In this document: positions 33,742-44,741 of the stretch, piece by piece | Layout: each line of letters opens with the position of its first letter | Position numbering within the stretch: position 1 is the first letter of the stretch | NCBI GenBank assembly: GCA_910589415.1 | Contig: OU342630.1 | Coordinates: 28,863,867-28,927,866 of the forward strand | DNA from: Malachius bipustulatus | Lineage: Eukaryota > Arthropoda > Insecta > Coleoptera > Melyridae | DNA length: 64,000 nucleotides | Direction: 5' to 3' | Notes under the pieces: model-generated | Databases searched by the model: none | Seen by the model: the letters and a program-made list of their open reading frames with translations, nothing else | Told to the model about the DNA's origin: nothing | Made by a program: the position numbers and the translations under genes

Positions 33742-34212
33742 CAGGGTGTCTCTGAAAGGTGCGGAAAAAAAGCTACCACAAATTCCTGAGGCCTAAATAA
33801 GCCGATCTAACCCAACTTATCTCCGTCCAAAAGTGGATGATTTCGGAGATACAGGGTGTCAAAAGTTCAATTTGGTTTCCGTTTTTCTTAAATAACTTTT
33901 TTAATAATTGGTATATTTTCACAATATTCGGCTGAAGGAGCTTTTGTGGGGTGAAAAATTAAAAACTGCAATCGTTTTTATTGTAAAATTTAGAGGGCGC
34001 CACCTGCGGTACCTTGAACACATTCAAAACGAACTATCTTTTTTGGGCCACTCTGTATTTAACTTTTAAATAAAAATTCTTATTCTCCAACGTCTTTTAC
34101 CAAAAAAAAGCATACGTGGTAAGAGTTGATTTGAGCAGCCGTTTCTGAGATATCTGGATTTAAGAAAATCACTACGTGCATGGCCAGGCCTAAGTAAGTA
34201 GTTATTAGTAAT
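33742..34212 (+). repeat. Left terminal inverted repeat, 471 bp
   Basis: It matches 39636-40105 inverted, with few differences (for example gggtg for gagtg in one inner motif). It contains an inner pair of ends, CAGGGTGTCAAAAG at 33852 and GGCCACTCTG ending at 34055, each next to TA. This looks like a 204-bp MITE trapped inside the arm. Confidence 0.85.
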
Positions 34213-34312
34213 ACATTATTTATTATTATTTAATGTCAAACTGACATTGATCACATATAAAAATAAAACTCTCCTAAATATTTACTTTTTTCAAAGAAAT
34301 TAGTGAATAATA

Positions 34313-37300
34313 TTGATGGCAGACGATAGCTTGAATACTAGAGCCCATCATGGATTAAACAACAACAAAATCCACAAAGATCGTCACTGTGAAGACTGGA
34401 CCGATTCCTTGGAATACTCCCAGTCATGCAGCTCTAAAGAATTGACACTTGGCTCGAATTTGACCATATTACAACTAAACATTGAAGGAATATCTAAAGA
34501 TAAGTGCCACTTTTTATCTAAAATTTGCAATGATAAAAATGTAGATATAATACTTCTTCAAGAAACGCACACAAATTCTAATGAACAAATTTTATCTCGA
34601 GGTGTTATTCCAAGTTATACACTTGTTGAATCATTAAACAGTGCAATACACGGATGTGCTACTTATGTTAAGGAAAATATTCACAATCCTGAAATCATAT
34701 ATAATAATATTTATGAAGGTATATTTATAATTGTCATAAAAGTTTCAGATACTTTCATTTGTAATTTATATAAACCTCCAAAAGTTCAATGGCCAGAAGA
34801 TTTTCCTATAGTTTATGGACACCCAGTTATTTATGCAGGAGATTTTAATTGTCATCATAATTCTTGGGGTTATGATCTCAACGACCGAAATGGCATTGCT
34901 TTGTCCAACTGGATTGAGAGAAATAATTATCATTTGAAATATAATCCGAAAGATAAAAAAAGTTTTTATTCTTCTAGATGGCGTAAAAATTATAACCCAG
35001 ATTTATGCATAATATCTAAAGACAATGATGATATACCATTACCTATTATCAAGGAAGTATTACAACACTTTCCACATAGCCAACACAAGCCGACGTTAAT
35101 TAGGACAGGAATTCGTATTGAATATATTAATTCATTACAAAAACCAAGATGGAATTTTGGCAAAGCAAACTGGAAAGAATTTAGAACTCAAATAGACAAT
35201 AACATAAGATGGATTAAGCCCACTTATAATAACTATTCTAGATTTGTAGGTATCATAAAAGCAACAGCTAAAAGAACAATACCTAGAGGATTTCGACAAC
35301 AATATATTCCTTGTTGGACCAAAGAAACTCAGGAAATCTATGAATCATATAAAAAAGCGCCCACTACAGAAGCAGCAAATACAATTTTGAATTCTCTGAA
35401 CAATTCACGGAAAGAAAAATGGAATACTTTAATGGAAAACATGAATTTCACTCATTCTAGTAGAAGCAGTTGGAACCTACTTAGCAAATTAGGAACTACT
35501 AATCAAATAAAACAGCAAAAATATAATATTTCACCTAATTCTATTTCTTCTAGAATAGTGAAAGTTTCTAATTCTGTTTTAGTATCCAAAGAAGAACAGA
35601 AAAACATTAAAAATAAATTAAGAAAACAAAGAAAAAATGCCATTAATTCTGACACATTGTCTAAACCATTTGAATTAAAAGAACTTAAAGCAGCAATAAA
35701 TTCCATGAAAAATCGAAAATCACCTGGTTTCGATGGTATTTTAACTGAATTCTTAAAAAATCTGGGGAGTTGTTCATTAAAATGGCTACTTTCTTTTTTT
35801 AATAACATTCTGGTTTCAGGTCGACTACCTGAAGATTTCAAAAAAGCAAAAATTAGCGCAATTCTAAAGCCTGGGAAACCAAATGATGACTCTTCAAGCT
35901 ACAGACCTATTGCTTTGCTTAGTATCACTTATAAAGTACTGGAAAAACTTTTATACAATCGTCTATTACCAATTGTTGATGAAAAATTACTTATTGAACA
36001 AGGAGGATTTCGGCCAAACAGAAATACATGTGACCAAGTTTTGGCGTTGACAACCCACATTGAATGTGGCTTTCAAAGAAAATTAAAAACAGGAGCAGTC
36101 TTCCTAGATCTATCTGCAGCATACGACACTGTGTGGAAAGAAGGTCTCTTACATAAATTATATAAAACCATTGGTTGTAAGACGATTATGAATCTATTGG
36201 AAAATATGCTATCAGACCGAAAAATAAAAGTTTTCGTAAACGAAAAGAGCAGTAAATACAGAATCTTAAATAATGGTCTCCCACAAGGTTCTGTTTTATC
36301 TCCACTGCTATTCAATATTTACATTAGTGATTTGCCTGCAACCAAATCTAGAAAATTCATATATGCCGATGACATTATTTTAACTTACCAAAACAGCGAA
36401 TTTAATTTATTAGAAGAAACGCTGTGCTCTGATTTGAAAATCATGAATGATTACTTTAAGAAATGGCGTCTTTGCTTAAACTCTTCAAAAACAGAAGTTA
36501 CATGTTTCCATCTCAATAACCACCAAAAATCTAAAAAGCTAAATATAACTTTCAACGGATCGTCACTGAATCATAATTTCAATCCAAAATATCTTGGTGT
36601 GACTTTGGATATATCTTTAACCTATAATCAACACTTAGAAAAAGTGAAACAAAAATTAAAAACAAGAAATAATATTCTATACAAACTTGCTGGAACAACT
36701 TGGGGAGCCAATGCAAAAACAATTCGCACATCAGCTCTTGCACTTGTTTATTCAACAGCGGAATATTGTGCACCCGTATGGCTCAACAGTGTACATCAAT
36801 CAAAAGTGGATATTCAACTGAACCAAACATTACGAATTATTACTGGAACAATTTCCTCAACTCCGATCCCTTGGTTACCTGTTTTGTCAAATATTGCTCC
36901 ATCTAATCTCCGAAGACAACAAGCAACACATAAAATCATGAATAAATACCGAACATTTCCAGATGATTTTTCAATAACATCGGACCTGAATAATCTTCCA
37001 ACAACGAGATTAAAATCAAGAAGACCTGTGTGGCTAGAAACATACCTGGATCGACCATTTAAAATTGAAGATGAATGGAGAAATGATTGGCGAAATAAAA
37101 GTGTTTCTTTATTCAACAATACTTTAATCGAAGATCCTTCATCATTAGTCAACGGTTTTGAAATCAGAAGGAAAGTCTGGGTACAAGTAAATCGCTTAAG
37201 AACAGGACACGGTAGATGTAATTCAATGTTACATAAATGGAATTTAATACCAAGCGCTTCCTGTATTTGCGGACATCCTGAAGAATCCATCAATCACATT

Positions 37301-37402
37301 GTCAATGAATGTCCTTTAACCAAATTTTCTGGAGGTTTTCAAGCAATTCATGAAATTTCCACCGAAACAATAGACTGGTTACAGAATTTGAAGCTCTTGT
37401 AA
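34313..37402 (+). CDS. LINE ORF2: endonuclease and reverse transcriptase
   Basis: 1,029 uninterrupted codons. Residues 49-270 are an apurinic-type endonuclease: LQLNIEG (N56), LLQETH (E84), GDFN (D177) and a final H258 in HSQHKP, where many LINEs have SDH. The reverse transcriptase follows, with YRPIALLSITYKVLEKLL, GGFRPNRNTCDQ, LDLSAAYDTVW (D599), GLPQGSVLSP and YADD at 684-687. A zinc-knuckle-like tail at 964-1002 has TGHGRC, then CICGH and HIVNECPL. The protein nicks target DNA and copies LINE RNA onto it. It resembles jockey-superfamily proteins of the BS/X-element kind; I cannot fix the clade. No ORF1 precedes it: only 100 bp separate it from the TIR. It is the longest intact gene in the window. 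Confidence 0.9.
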   Translation: MMADDSLNTRAHHGLNNNKIHKDRHCEDWTDSLEYSQSCSSKELTLGSNLTILQLNIEGISKDKCHFLSKICNDKNVDIILLQETHTNSNEQILSRGVIPSYTLVESLNSAIHGCATYVKENIHNPEIIYNNIYEGIFIIVIKVSDTFICNLYKPPKVQWPEDFPIVYGHPVIYAGDFNCHHNSWGYDLNDRNGIALSNWIERNNYHLKYNPKDKKSFYSSRWRKNYNPDLCIISKDNDDIPLPIIKEVLQHFPHSQHKPTLIRTGIRIEYINSLQKPRWNFGKANWKEFRTQIDNNIRWIKPTYNNYSRFVGIIKATAKRTIPRGFRQQYIPCWTKETQEIYESYKKAPTTEAANTILNSLNNSRKEKWNTLMENMNFTHSSRSSWNLLSKLGTTNQIKQQKYNISPNSISSRIVKVSNSVLVSKEEQKNIKNKLRKQRKNAINSDTLSKPFELKELKAAINSMKNRKSPGFDGILTEFLKNLGSCSLKWLLSFFNNILVSGRLPEDFKKAKISAILKPGKPNDDSSSYRPIALLSITYKVLEKLLYNRLLPIVDEKLLIEQGGFRPNRNTCDQVLALTTHIECGFQRKLKTGAVFLDLSAAYDTVWKEGLLHKLYKTIGCKTIMNLLENMLSDRKIKVFVNEKSSKYRILNNGLPQGSVLSPLLFNIYISDLPATKSRKFIYADDIILTYQNSEFNLLEETLCSDLKIMNDYFKKWRLCLNSSKTEVTCFHLNNHQKSKKLNITFNGSSLNHNFNPKYLGVTLDISLTYNQHLEKVKQKLKTRNNILYKLAGTTWGANAKTIRTSALALVYSTAEYCAPVWLNSVHQSKVDIQLNQTLRIITGTISSTPIPWLPVLSNIAPSNLRRQQATHKIMNKYRTFPDDFSITSDLNNLPTTRLKSRRPVWLETYLDRPFKIEDEWRNDWRNKSVSLFNNTLIEDPSSLVNGFEIRRKVWVQVNRLRTGHGRCNSMLHKWNLIPSASCICGHPEESINHIVNECPLTKFSGGFQAIHEISTETIDWLQNLKLL

Positions 37403-37755
37403 ACAAAATCTACATTAACAGCCAGATAACCTCAGAAGGGCAAAATGATTGGAATACTTCAAACCAATCTCAACAGGATGGTGTGTCTAGGTTTTTTAAT
37501 GGGGTTTTCCCTAGACTATATCTCTCAAAGCAAATGCTTCACCATGATGTCAACATCGCATCAGAATATCCTACAGATCGTTCTTTTCCCCATGATCGAC
37601 GAAACCAATCATATGTAATTTAATAAACTAAACAACATGTAACGTAAGACTGCAATTTGTAATTTCAAACGAATATATATATAGTAATTATTGTAAATTG
37701 TAATAATTAAACACAATTTGAAGCGAAGGCATTGAATTAAAATTATTTTACTTAA

Positions 37756-38045
37756 AGGCCATACCAGGTTTCAGGTGTGAGCTACCTCTCACATATGCCT
37801 GTGGTGCGCGTACTGTTGAAGTTCACTCTTTTGGGGCCACCCTTTTTATCGGAAGAGTCCGGAAGGCACTATTTGAGAAGTATTACGAGGCAGAGTACTA
37901 TGCGGTGCTTTTCCATTGCCTTCCACAAGGTGCATCCCGATTTTGGCTCGAGTAGCACAACAAATACTTTTCGGCTGCTGGAGAGTTTCGAACCAAGGTT
38001 TACCGGCTGGTGGACGAACGCTCTATCCACTATACCACGGGACCC
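37756..38045 (-). mobile_element. tRNA-derived SINE-like element
   Basis: The minus strand starts GGTCCCGTGGTATAGTGGAT (A-box region) and has GGTTCGAAACTC (B box) about 50 nt on. It therefore resembles a tRNA head, but without proper arm pairing. A GC-richer body follows. ACTTAA occurs on both sides (37750-37755 and 38046-38051), a possible short target duplication. It lies between the LINE and the transposase of the host transposon. Confidence 0.55.
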
Positions 38046-38143
38046 ACTTAACGAATTTACATCAACGAGATCACTGTCACTGTAAAGCAAGTAAGTAATA
38101 ATTGGTGTCAAATCGAATCTAAAAAAACAAATTTACTTTAGTA

Positions 38144-39088
38144 ATGGCCGTACAGTATACTAATGAAGAAATGAACGATATGTTATTGGTTTTTGGATAT
38201 TGCCAAGGAAATGGTTTAGAATCTTGCAGATTATCAGTGAACGATTTCCGAATCGTCGTTTACCAAACCATAAAACATTTAATGAAAAACGTCTTCGTGA
38301 AACAAGGTAGGTTTACGCCTGTTTCTATTAATTAAGGTCGTGCACGTACGATAAGAACTCCAGAGGTTGAGGAAGATATTTTAAATAGGATTGAAGAAAA
38401 TCCTAAACTCAGCACCAGACGATTGCGCTTAGAGCTAGGTGTATGCAAAGATACTGTTAACAGGGTGACCAGAGAACAATTACTGCACCCATTTCATGTT
38501 GAACGGGTATAAGACCTTTTACCCCGTGATTATGAACCACGTCTAGCTTTCTGCCGGTTCATTTCCAAGAAGAATCAGGATAGGAACTTTACACAAGGAA
38601 TTTTATTCACAGATGAAGCCTGTTTCACGCGGATTGGCATAACTAATTTGCACAATGTACATGTCTATGCTGGAGAAAATCCTCATGCGATTAAAGTAAG
38701 CCATTACTTATCAAAAGTAAGCCATTATCAGCATGAGTTTAAGATCAATGTGTGGGCAGGAATCATAGACACTTTCATAATTGGTCCTGTCATTTTACCA
38801 CCTCGACTTAATGGCGAAAATTATTTGGAACATCTGCAAAACGAATTACCACACTTGTTTGATCCCCTGCCCTTGGAACTTCAAAGATGAATGTGGTTTA
38901 TGCATGACGGTGCTCCTCCACATTTTTCGATAAATGTACGTAATTATTTGAGCGAACAGTATCCAAATAGATGGATAGGTAGAGCCAATGATGCACCCAC
39001 AAGTTGGCCAGCTCGATCGCCTGCTATGACACCGATGGATTACTTTTTATGGGGAACTTTGAAAACCCTTGTGTCTTCTAGGCCATAG
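38144..39088 (+). pseudogene. IS630-like transposase with DUF4817-type N-terminus, three in-frame stops
   Basis: One frame runs through the whole region, broken by stops at 38333-38335, near 38510 and at 38888-38890. The N-terminus (YTNEEMNDMLLVFGYCQGNG) matches the DNA-binding helix-turn-helix found in this insect family. Catalytic landmarks follow: FTDEACF with the first aspartate, WFMHDGAPPHF with the second, and WPARSPAMTPMDYFLWGTLK with the third. I count 43 residues between the second and third, longer than the 34 of mariner. Where relatives have SPDLTPLD this copy has SPAMTPMD. It would cut and paste elements ending in CAGGGTG; this copy cannot. The C-terminus was further split by the insertion at 39194. 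Confidence 0.85.
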
Positions 39089-39193
39089 TAAATACAGAAG
39101 GTTAATTAAGGAGACGTATTGAAACCGGAATGGACGTTTTAAAAATGATCACGAAATGCTCCAAAGAGTTCAATTTAATTTTTTAAAACGTAT

Positions 39194-39395
39194 TGTATTG
39201 TATTGTATTGTATTTTTGAGGGTGAATTAGTTACTGCGACCTAAAAGATCTATTGTATCCCCTCTACTGTGCTTCGCCTGGTGTGGAATCCCTTTAGTGA
39301 AGCACCCTCTCCAAGTCCGTTTCCTTGAGAAACTTCAGGATTTTGAGAGGATCAAGGTCGGGTAAGTTCCCTGCCTCTAGCTGGTGATGGCCCAG
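39194..39395 (-). mobile_element. 5'-truncated LINE 3' end, 12-bp target duplication
   Basis: It is flanked by TTTAAAACGTAT (39182-39193 and 39396-39407). On the minus strand it encodes the end of an ORF (DLDPLKILKFLKETDLERVL, then H and stop) and a short 3' UTR with ACAATAGATCT and AGGTCGCAG. The tail is a run of TACAA-type repeats. The UTR is shared with the plus-strand copy at 20690-20840. The insertion interrupts the 3' part of the transposase region. Confidence 0.85.
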
Positions 39396-39635
39396 TTTAA
39401 AACGTATAAATCTTTGTATACACGAAAATGGAAATCATTTTGAACATTTGATAGAAGCATTTTTTTTATTAAATTAAACTAAATTTTTGTTGTTGATAAT
39501 CTCTTATTGACTGTTTTAACTAAAGTACCTATAAAGTTAAATCCACATTTATGTACCTAGTCGTTTTTTTGTAGCTTTCAGTGACAGTTATTTTAATTCA
39601 ACGCCTTTGCTTCAAATTGTGTTCAATTATTACAA

Positions 39636-40105
39636 TTACTAATAACTACTTACTTAGGCCTGGCCATGCACGTAGTGATTTTCTTAAATCCAGATATCTC
39701 AGAAACGGCTGCTCAAATCAACTCTTACCACGTATGCCTTTTTTTGGTAAAAGACGTTGGAGAATAAGAATTTTTATTTAAAAGTTAAATACAGAGTGGC
39801 CCAAAAAAGATAGTTCGTTTTGAATGTGTTCAAGGTACCGCAGGTGGCGCCCTCTAAATTTTACAATAAAAACGATTGCAGTTTTTAATTTTTCACCTCA
39901 CAAAAGCTCCTTCAGGCGAATATTGTGAAAATATACCAATTATTAAAAAAGTTATTTAAGAAAAACGGAAACCAAATTGAACTTTTGACACTCTGTATCT
40001 CCGAAATCATCCACTTTTGGACGGAGATAAGTTGGGTTAGATCGGCTTATTTAGGCCTCAGGAATTTGTGGTAGCTTTTTTTCCGCACCTTTCAGAGACA
40101 CCCTG
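39636..40105 (-). repeat. Right terminal inverted repeat, 470 bp
   Basis: Inverse of 33742-34212. It also carries the inner MITE ends (CAGAGTGGCCC at 39792; TTGACACTCTG ending near 39994), so the inner insertion is shared by both arms. Confidence 0.85.
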
Positions 40106-42256
40106 TATAACAAAATCCTTATAAGTCGAAATAAAAACATAACAGAAAACTAAATCGAACCCAATTATTTTTCAATACTCGTTATAACCCCTCAGAATGA
40201 CCCGAAATATCTTATCAGTAAATGCATGTTACATACTCCGCCTCTGCTCCTAATGGGATCTATTGTATATCCGGATCAACCAAACATCTATCATCCCAGA
40301 CACAGGCAAGCACTCACTGGATCAAGCCTGGCATACAACACGGGTATGAGGACAGGGGAGGACTTCGACTAGTTGCACACACGGCCTAGGCGATAGCGCT
40401 TCCATGTGACTCGCCCCGTTCAATCACCGCACCTCATTACCCCTTCATCGCCACATACTGGCGCCGGGTAGGAGGGTTGGGGGATTTGCTGGCTGGGATG
40501 GATATCAGTCGGGTGTCGGTGCTTTCAGGGTTGTCATATTTATTAACCGACTTAGTAATGCCATGAAAACTCTCCCATCATCATACCACAACGTTTTGAT
40601 TGTTTCGCCTGTGATAATAATCATCTACCTTCATCTATTTAATATTTTACCAAAAATATAAATTTGTTATCGGGATAGTGTTCTTACGGAATAATATCTA
40701 AACTAAAACGTCTAATGGTATGTTAAGTAAGGGTTGCAGTAGATCCTGACGACACAGAGGTTTGTCTTAACTTAACTCACGCAACTGACTGATCTGGATT
40801 TTGTTAGGTCAGGCCTATAATAAATATTCTCAAAACATTAACCAAGCAACTAGGCAACGACGATAATTTCCAATAGTGGCCACAAGTGAACTTCCATTTC
40901 ATATCCTATCAGTGTTTTGAACCCAAAACCCTAAGCATGGTGTTGCTGTAAGTAGACCTTGCACACCCTTCATAATTAAATTAATGACAGACTGAGTTTC
41001 TCTTATCCCCCACATGTTATCGTCACTATTAAGTATGTATGAACCATAAGAATCCTAATAAAAAAATAATGATATCTACCGCTAGCAGGTGACTTCATTG
41101 GTCCACTTGTCTTTGCTAAGTGCTTGATCTGCCTACAGACTGCAATAATTGACCTTCAGTATTTCTTCAGACAAGTGGTTATAGTCCACGCAATCGTAAC
41201 TTTTTTAGGGAAGTCTTTATACAATGCTAAGCAAAGTATATAATACACAGGATGATCAGTTAAGGGTACGCAGCGGCGATTTCTTAGGAACTATTCGTTC
41301 TTGAAGTTCAAAATATATATTTTTTAAACACTGACCATGAGAAATTCAATTAAATAATTTTCAAGATAACCTCAATTTGGGTAATACCGGAAGTTGACAC
41401 CTACTTTAAGATTTTAATGAGAACACCCTATAGGGTTTTCCAGATCATTCGTGTCGGTCTCTGTGGGTCAAAAAATTGATTTTTTTCAAAAAATACAGAA
41501 ACGTACATCGGCACCTCAGCCAGTTCGGGTGTTTTGAAGTCATTTCGATAGACTTGAGTTCATCGTCCTGGAATTCTTACTGAGAGTCTTATCATTATTT
41601 CAGTTTCTGGTTGATAGCCTTCGCTTTTGGAATTAACTGGAAACCATAGTTGCTAATTCCTTTTGTTTACTTCATGGACGTTTTTTGGTGAGATTAAATC
41701 TACAGAAGATACTGCCCTGCTACTTAGAATTTGCTGAAACGTCCCGGCTATTTCACAGAATAGATAAAATCAGAAGCTGAACTCGCCGGCGGCGGCTTTG
41801 ATCTTCTAGAGACAAGCCACGCCTCTAGCGGCCATTGCTTCAGAGTAGAAATGCAGGCCCGCCACAGACTAGGTACAATTCTATTCTGTGGGCCCGCATT
41901 CAAAACTAATGAAAGCTCATCTCAAATCATGGCGGATCTCTATGCGCCGAGTAGATGCGCGAACTCGGTATTTTTATTGAAGTTTATATTCTGATTGTAC
42001 CTATTCTGTGGCTATTCTGTGACATTTATCAAAGACGTCGCGGCAAATCTATCAAACACTTCGCGAAGCTGAGACATTACAACAAGATGAGTGCAAGTTG
42101 GAGGTGATATTCCAGAATGAGGAGATATTTTCTTTCGAAATACAATTTCTGGATGATATTACTGCTTATATCATAATCAGGTAAATGAAGCAAACCATTT
42201 TGAAAAAAGTCAGTGCAAAAAAACGTATCCTCGAAAGAATTTCAGTTGTTTAAATA
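40106..42256. other. No gene seen
   Basis: A GC-richer stretch at 40230-40520 may be a piece of a LINE leader or other retroelement, but I find no frame or shared motif to support it. Around 41250-41430 is a weak MITE-like end (acaggatgatcagttaag). The rest is unassigned. Confidence 0.35.
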
Positions 42257-43391
42257 CTGGGTGTCCAAAATTTACTTTGTCAAGGGGTATCCGCGTTATC
42301 TCAAAACTAAAACAAATGGAATTTCAAATACAACCCTTACGTATTTTTGGCTGTACCCCAATACAACTTTACGCCTTTCAACTCCCAAGTAACCATCCCC
42401 TAATTGTGTTTTTAGTGTATTTTTTTTAAATTACATCCCTAGTTAATTATTTTGCTTAACAATTTTACTGACTTCGTTCTGAATACAATGGGTACGTTCA
42501 CCTGACGTCAACTGTTGAATAGCAGCGCAAAACGGTTGAGTGTTAGTTGTTGCAACATGTTGGAAATAGTTTGAACGCATTGTTGATCGAGAGATATGTA
42601 ACATGTTTCTGAATACGATTCAAGTTCATAGAAATAATTATTATCATTTCTTTGTCGCTGATTGCATCAGGAGCATTCTTGCTCGCAACTTTTACTTCCC
42701 ACTTTGCGCATGTTCGCAACATACACGTTGACTGTGCTGAGCTTGAAATATTTCCGCTCACAAAAATACTCAACAGTTTAGCAACGGTTGTAAGTGAGCG
42801 GGTATGTCTGAACGCAAGCGCTACTCAACAACTGAATAGTTGACATCAGGTGAACGTATTCAATGACATACGATTTTTTTTTAAATATGAGCATTCTATG
42901 CACTAAGTTGGATATGGATTAATTTTGATAAACTCTTTCGCGACTATTCTTTCAACCCGCATTTTGACTTGGGCATTGTTATGTTATGATTCGTTACGCA
43001 TATAAGTTACGCTTTATTGTCGTCAAGTGAACCCATGAAAATAAAAGTTTGCCGAGAGCATAATTTCATGTTAGAAAACATCTCTGGTCTGTTCATTGTT
43101 ATTCCTCGGCAACGTTTGTTTGTTACGATAGTTTATTATTTTTTTACAAGCCAAATGTGCTTAGATTTTTAAAAATCCATAAATCGCATGTCATTGTATT
43201 CAGAACAAAGTCAGCAAACCTGTTGAGCAAAAAAGGAGGGTAGGATTATTTGGGGGTTGAAAGGCATAAATTTGTATTGAGGGTGCAGCCGCAAAGCCTT
43301 AGGGGTATATTTGAAATTTCCAAAATATAATAATTGTTTCCGTTTTGAAATAACGTGGATAATCCTTGATAATGAAAATTTGGGACACCTG
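42257..43391. mobile_element. Palindromic foldback element, about 1.13 kb
   Basis: The ends CTGGGTGTCC and GGGACACCTG lie within near-TATA flanks. The arms match throughout, for example gcctttcaac near 42374 and the inverse near 43257. The left arm has been split by a MITE (42491-42860); the right arm keeps the unsplit sequence near 43185-43205. Confidence 0.8.
42491..42860. mobile_element. 370-bp MITE with 5-bp target duplication CAATG
   Basis: Inverted ends: TACGTTCACCTGACGTCAAC on the left and its near-inverse on the right. CAATG lies at 42486-42490 and 42861-42865. The opposite arm of the host palindrome reads the same flanks with a single CAATG, which confirms both boundaries. Confidence 0.85.
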
Positions 43392-44593
43392 TATACATGT
43401 TAAATAATTCATAAGTAGCTTTTAAAAGTGATATTTCACGATTCCAAAGACTTGGAAAGATCAGCAACGATAACGAGATCATCGGAAAAGCTTAGATATA
43501 TCAGAATGACCAAGGACTGAGAATGGTAAAATAAGAATGACATTCGAAATGAGTTCACAGGATTAATAAGAAGAAAACCTTTCTTCCTTATTTATGTATA
43601 AAGGGATTTACTATCTTTGCGATTAATCAGAACAATTTATTCGTTTGACAACTGAATAAAGTTCACACATACTAAAGCGTCATTCATAACACTACACACA
43701 CGCATCCGTTTATTTCCTCAAATATTCTTTTTCTTTTCGAAGTGCTTAAGGAGTCTTGAATCATGTTCAAAACTTAGTCAGTTACGTGCAAAGTGCTTAG
43801 GGATAAAAGCACTATACTGGCAACCCTTGTAAGATCACCCCTTTCTAGCGAAATTGAACGGTGTCAACTCTACTAATCCGGGACAGCTGATACATTTGCT
43901 TTCGACGGACAGTATAATAATATGGTTTCCATGCTCATTATTATTCACACCTCCTGTTTCAGTGTTCCGTTGCAGGATTTCACAGAAATTCTCATTGATT
44001 TCAGGCAGGTTGATTTCAAAATGAAAAGAAAATATTCATTTATTATATTTGTATAAGATGGGTAGTTAGAAGCACATATTGGTAATTACTTTGAGTTCAC
44101 TAGCATAATGACTGACCCAGTTTCTAGTCTTTAAAAACCATCATCAGAACTATGAGTAGGTATAGTAGGTACTTTAATTGCTATCTTCTAAAATTATTGT
44201 TACTATGGGATCTTTTCGCAGTCAATTTTTTTATACCTTGTACCTTTATACCTTTATACCTTGCTCATGTCCCAACTTAGTTATTTTCTTTATGTTTTTT
44301 AATTTGATATTTTCAGGAGTATTTGGCCAAATAACGAGTCTTGAGGAAAACTGATACTTCCAAATATCATCAAGGCTCCTGCAGAATAATAAGGAGATCG
44401 GATGCGACTCAGCATCATTCTAATTTATAATACAAATGTATTGTTAATTTTAGATTTATTCTTACAATATCGGTAATATAATACACGTCGATGGATCAGA
44501 GCAGAAATATTGTAAGAATCAGTCGGAAATAATAATCTTTCCCCGCTACAGGCTACTAATTCAGTTTTTACTCCAAAATTATATTATACTATC
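43392..44593. other. No gene seen
   Basis: AT-rich DNA with no ORF or repeat I can place. Confidence 0.4.
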
Positions 44594-44741
44594 GCCCGTA
44601 TTCAAAAACGATAATTTCCTAAATAATTACGTAATCAATTATACCCATCTCACTCTAACGAATAAAAACTGCATATCTCCATCCCATTTATTTAATTATT
44701 TTCGACATATTACAGGGAAGGAAAGCTTTGTGAATACGGGC
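44594..44741. mobile_element. Small MITE, 148 bp
   Basis: The ends GCCCGTATTCA and TGAATACGGGC are exact inverses. The flanks share CTAT, which may be a target duplication. There is no coding content. Confidence 0.65.

Larger units (their letters stand above)
33742..40105 (+). mobile_element. 6.4-kb DNA transposon with 470-bp TIRs and nested passengers
   Basis: The terminal inverted repeats run 33742-34212 and 39636-40105 and are flanked by TA. The ends read CAGGGTGTCTCTGAAAGGTG. Inside are a broken transposase (38144-39088), a full LINE ORF (34313-37402), a SINE-like piece (37756-38045) and a LINE 3' end (39194-39395). The transposase belongs to the IS630-like group with an N-terminal DUF4817-type helix-turn-helix. 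Very long TIRs are unusual for typical Tc1/mariner elements but occur in some insect relatives. Confidence 0.85.

Noticed and set aside
37985..38045. Possible functional tRNA gene on the minus strand
   Set aside because: A tRNA-like head with A and B boxes but no matching acceptor stem; SINE-like.
42543..42843. Opposing frames at 42543-42843 as small genes
   Set aside because: They lie wholly inside a 370-bp MITE.
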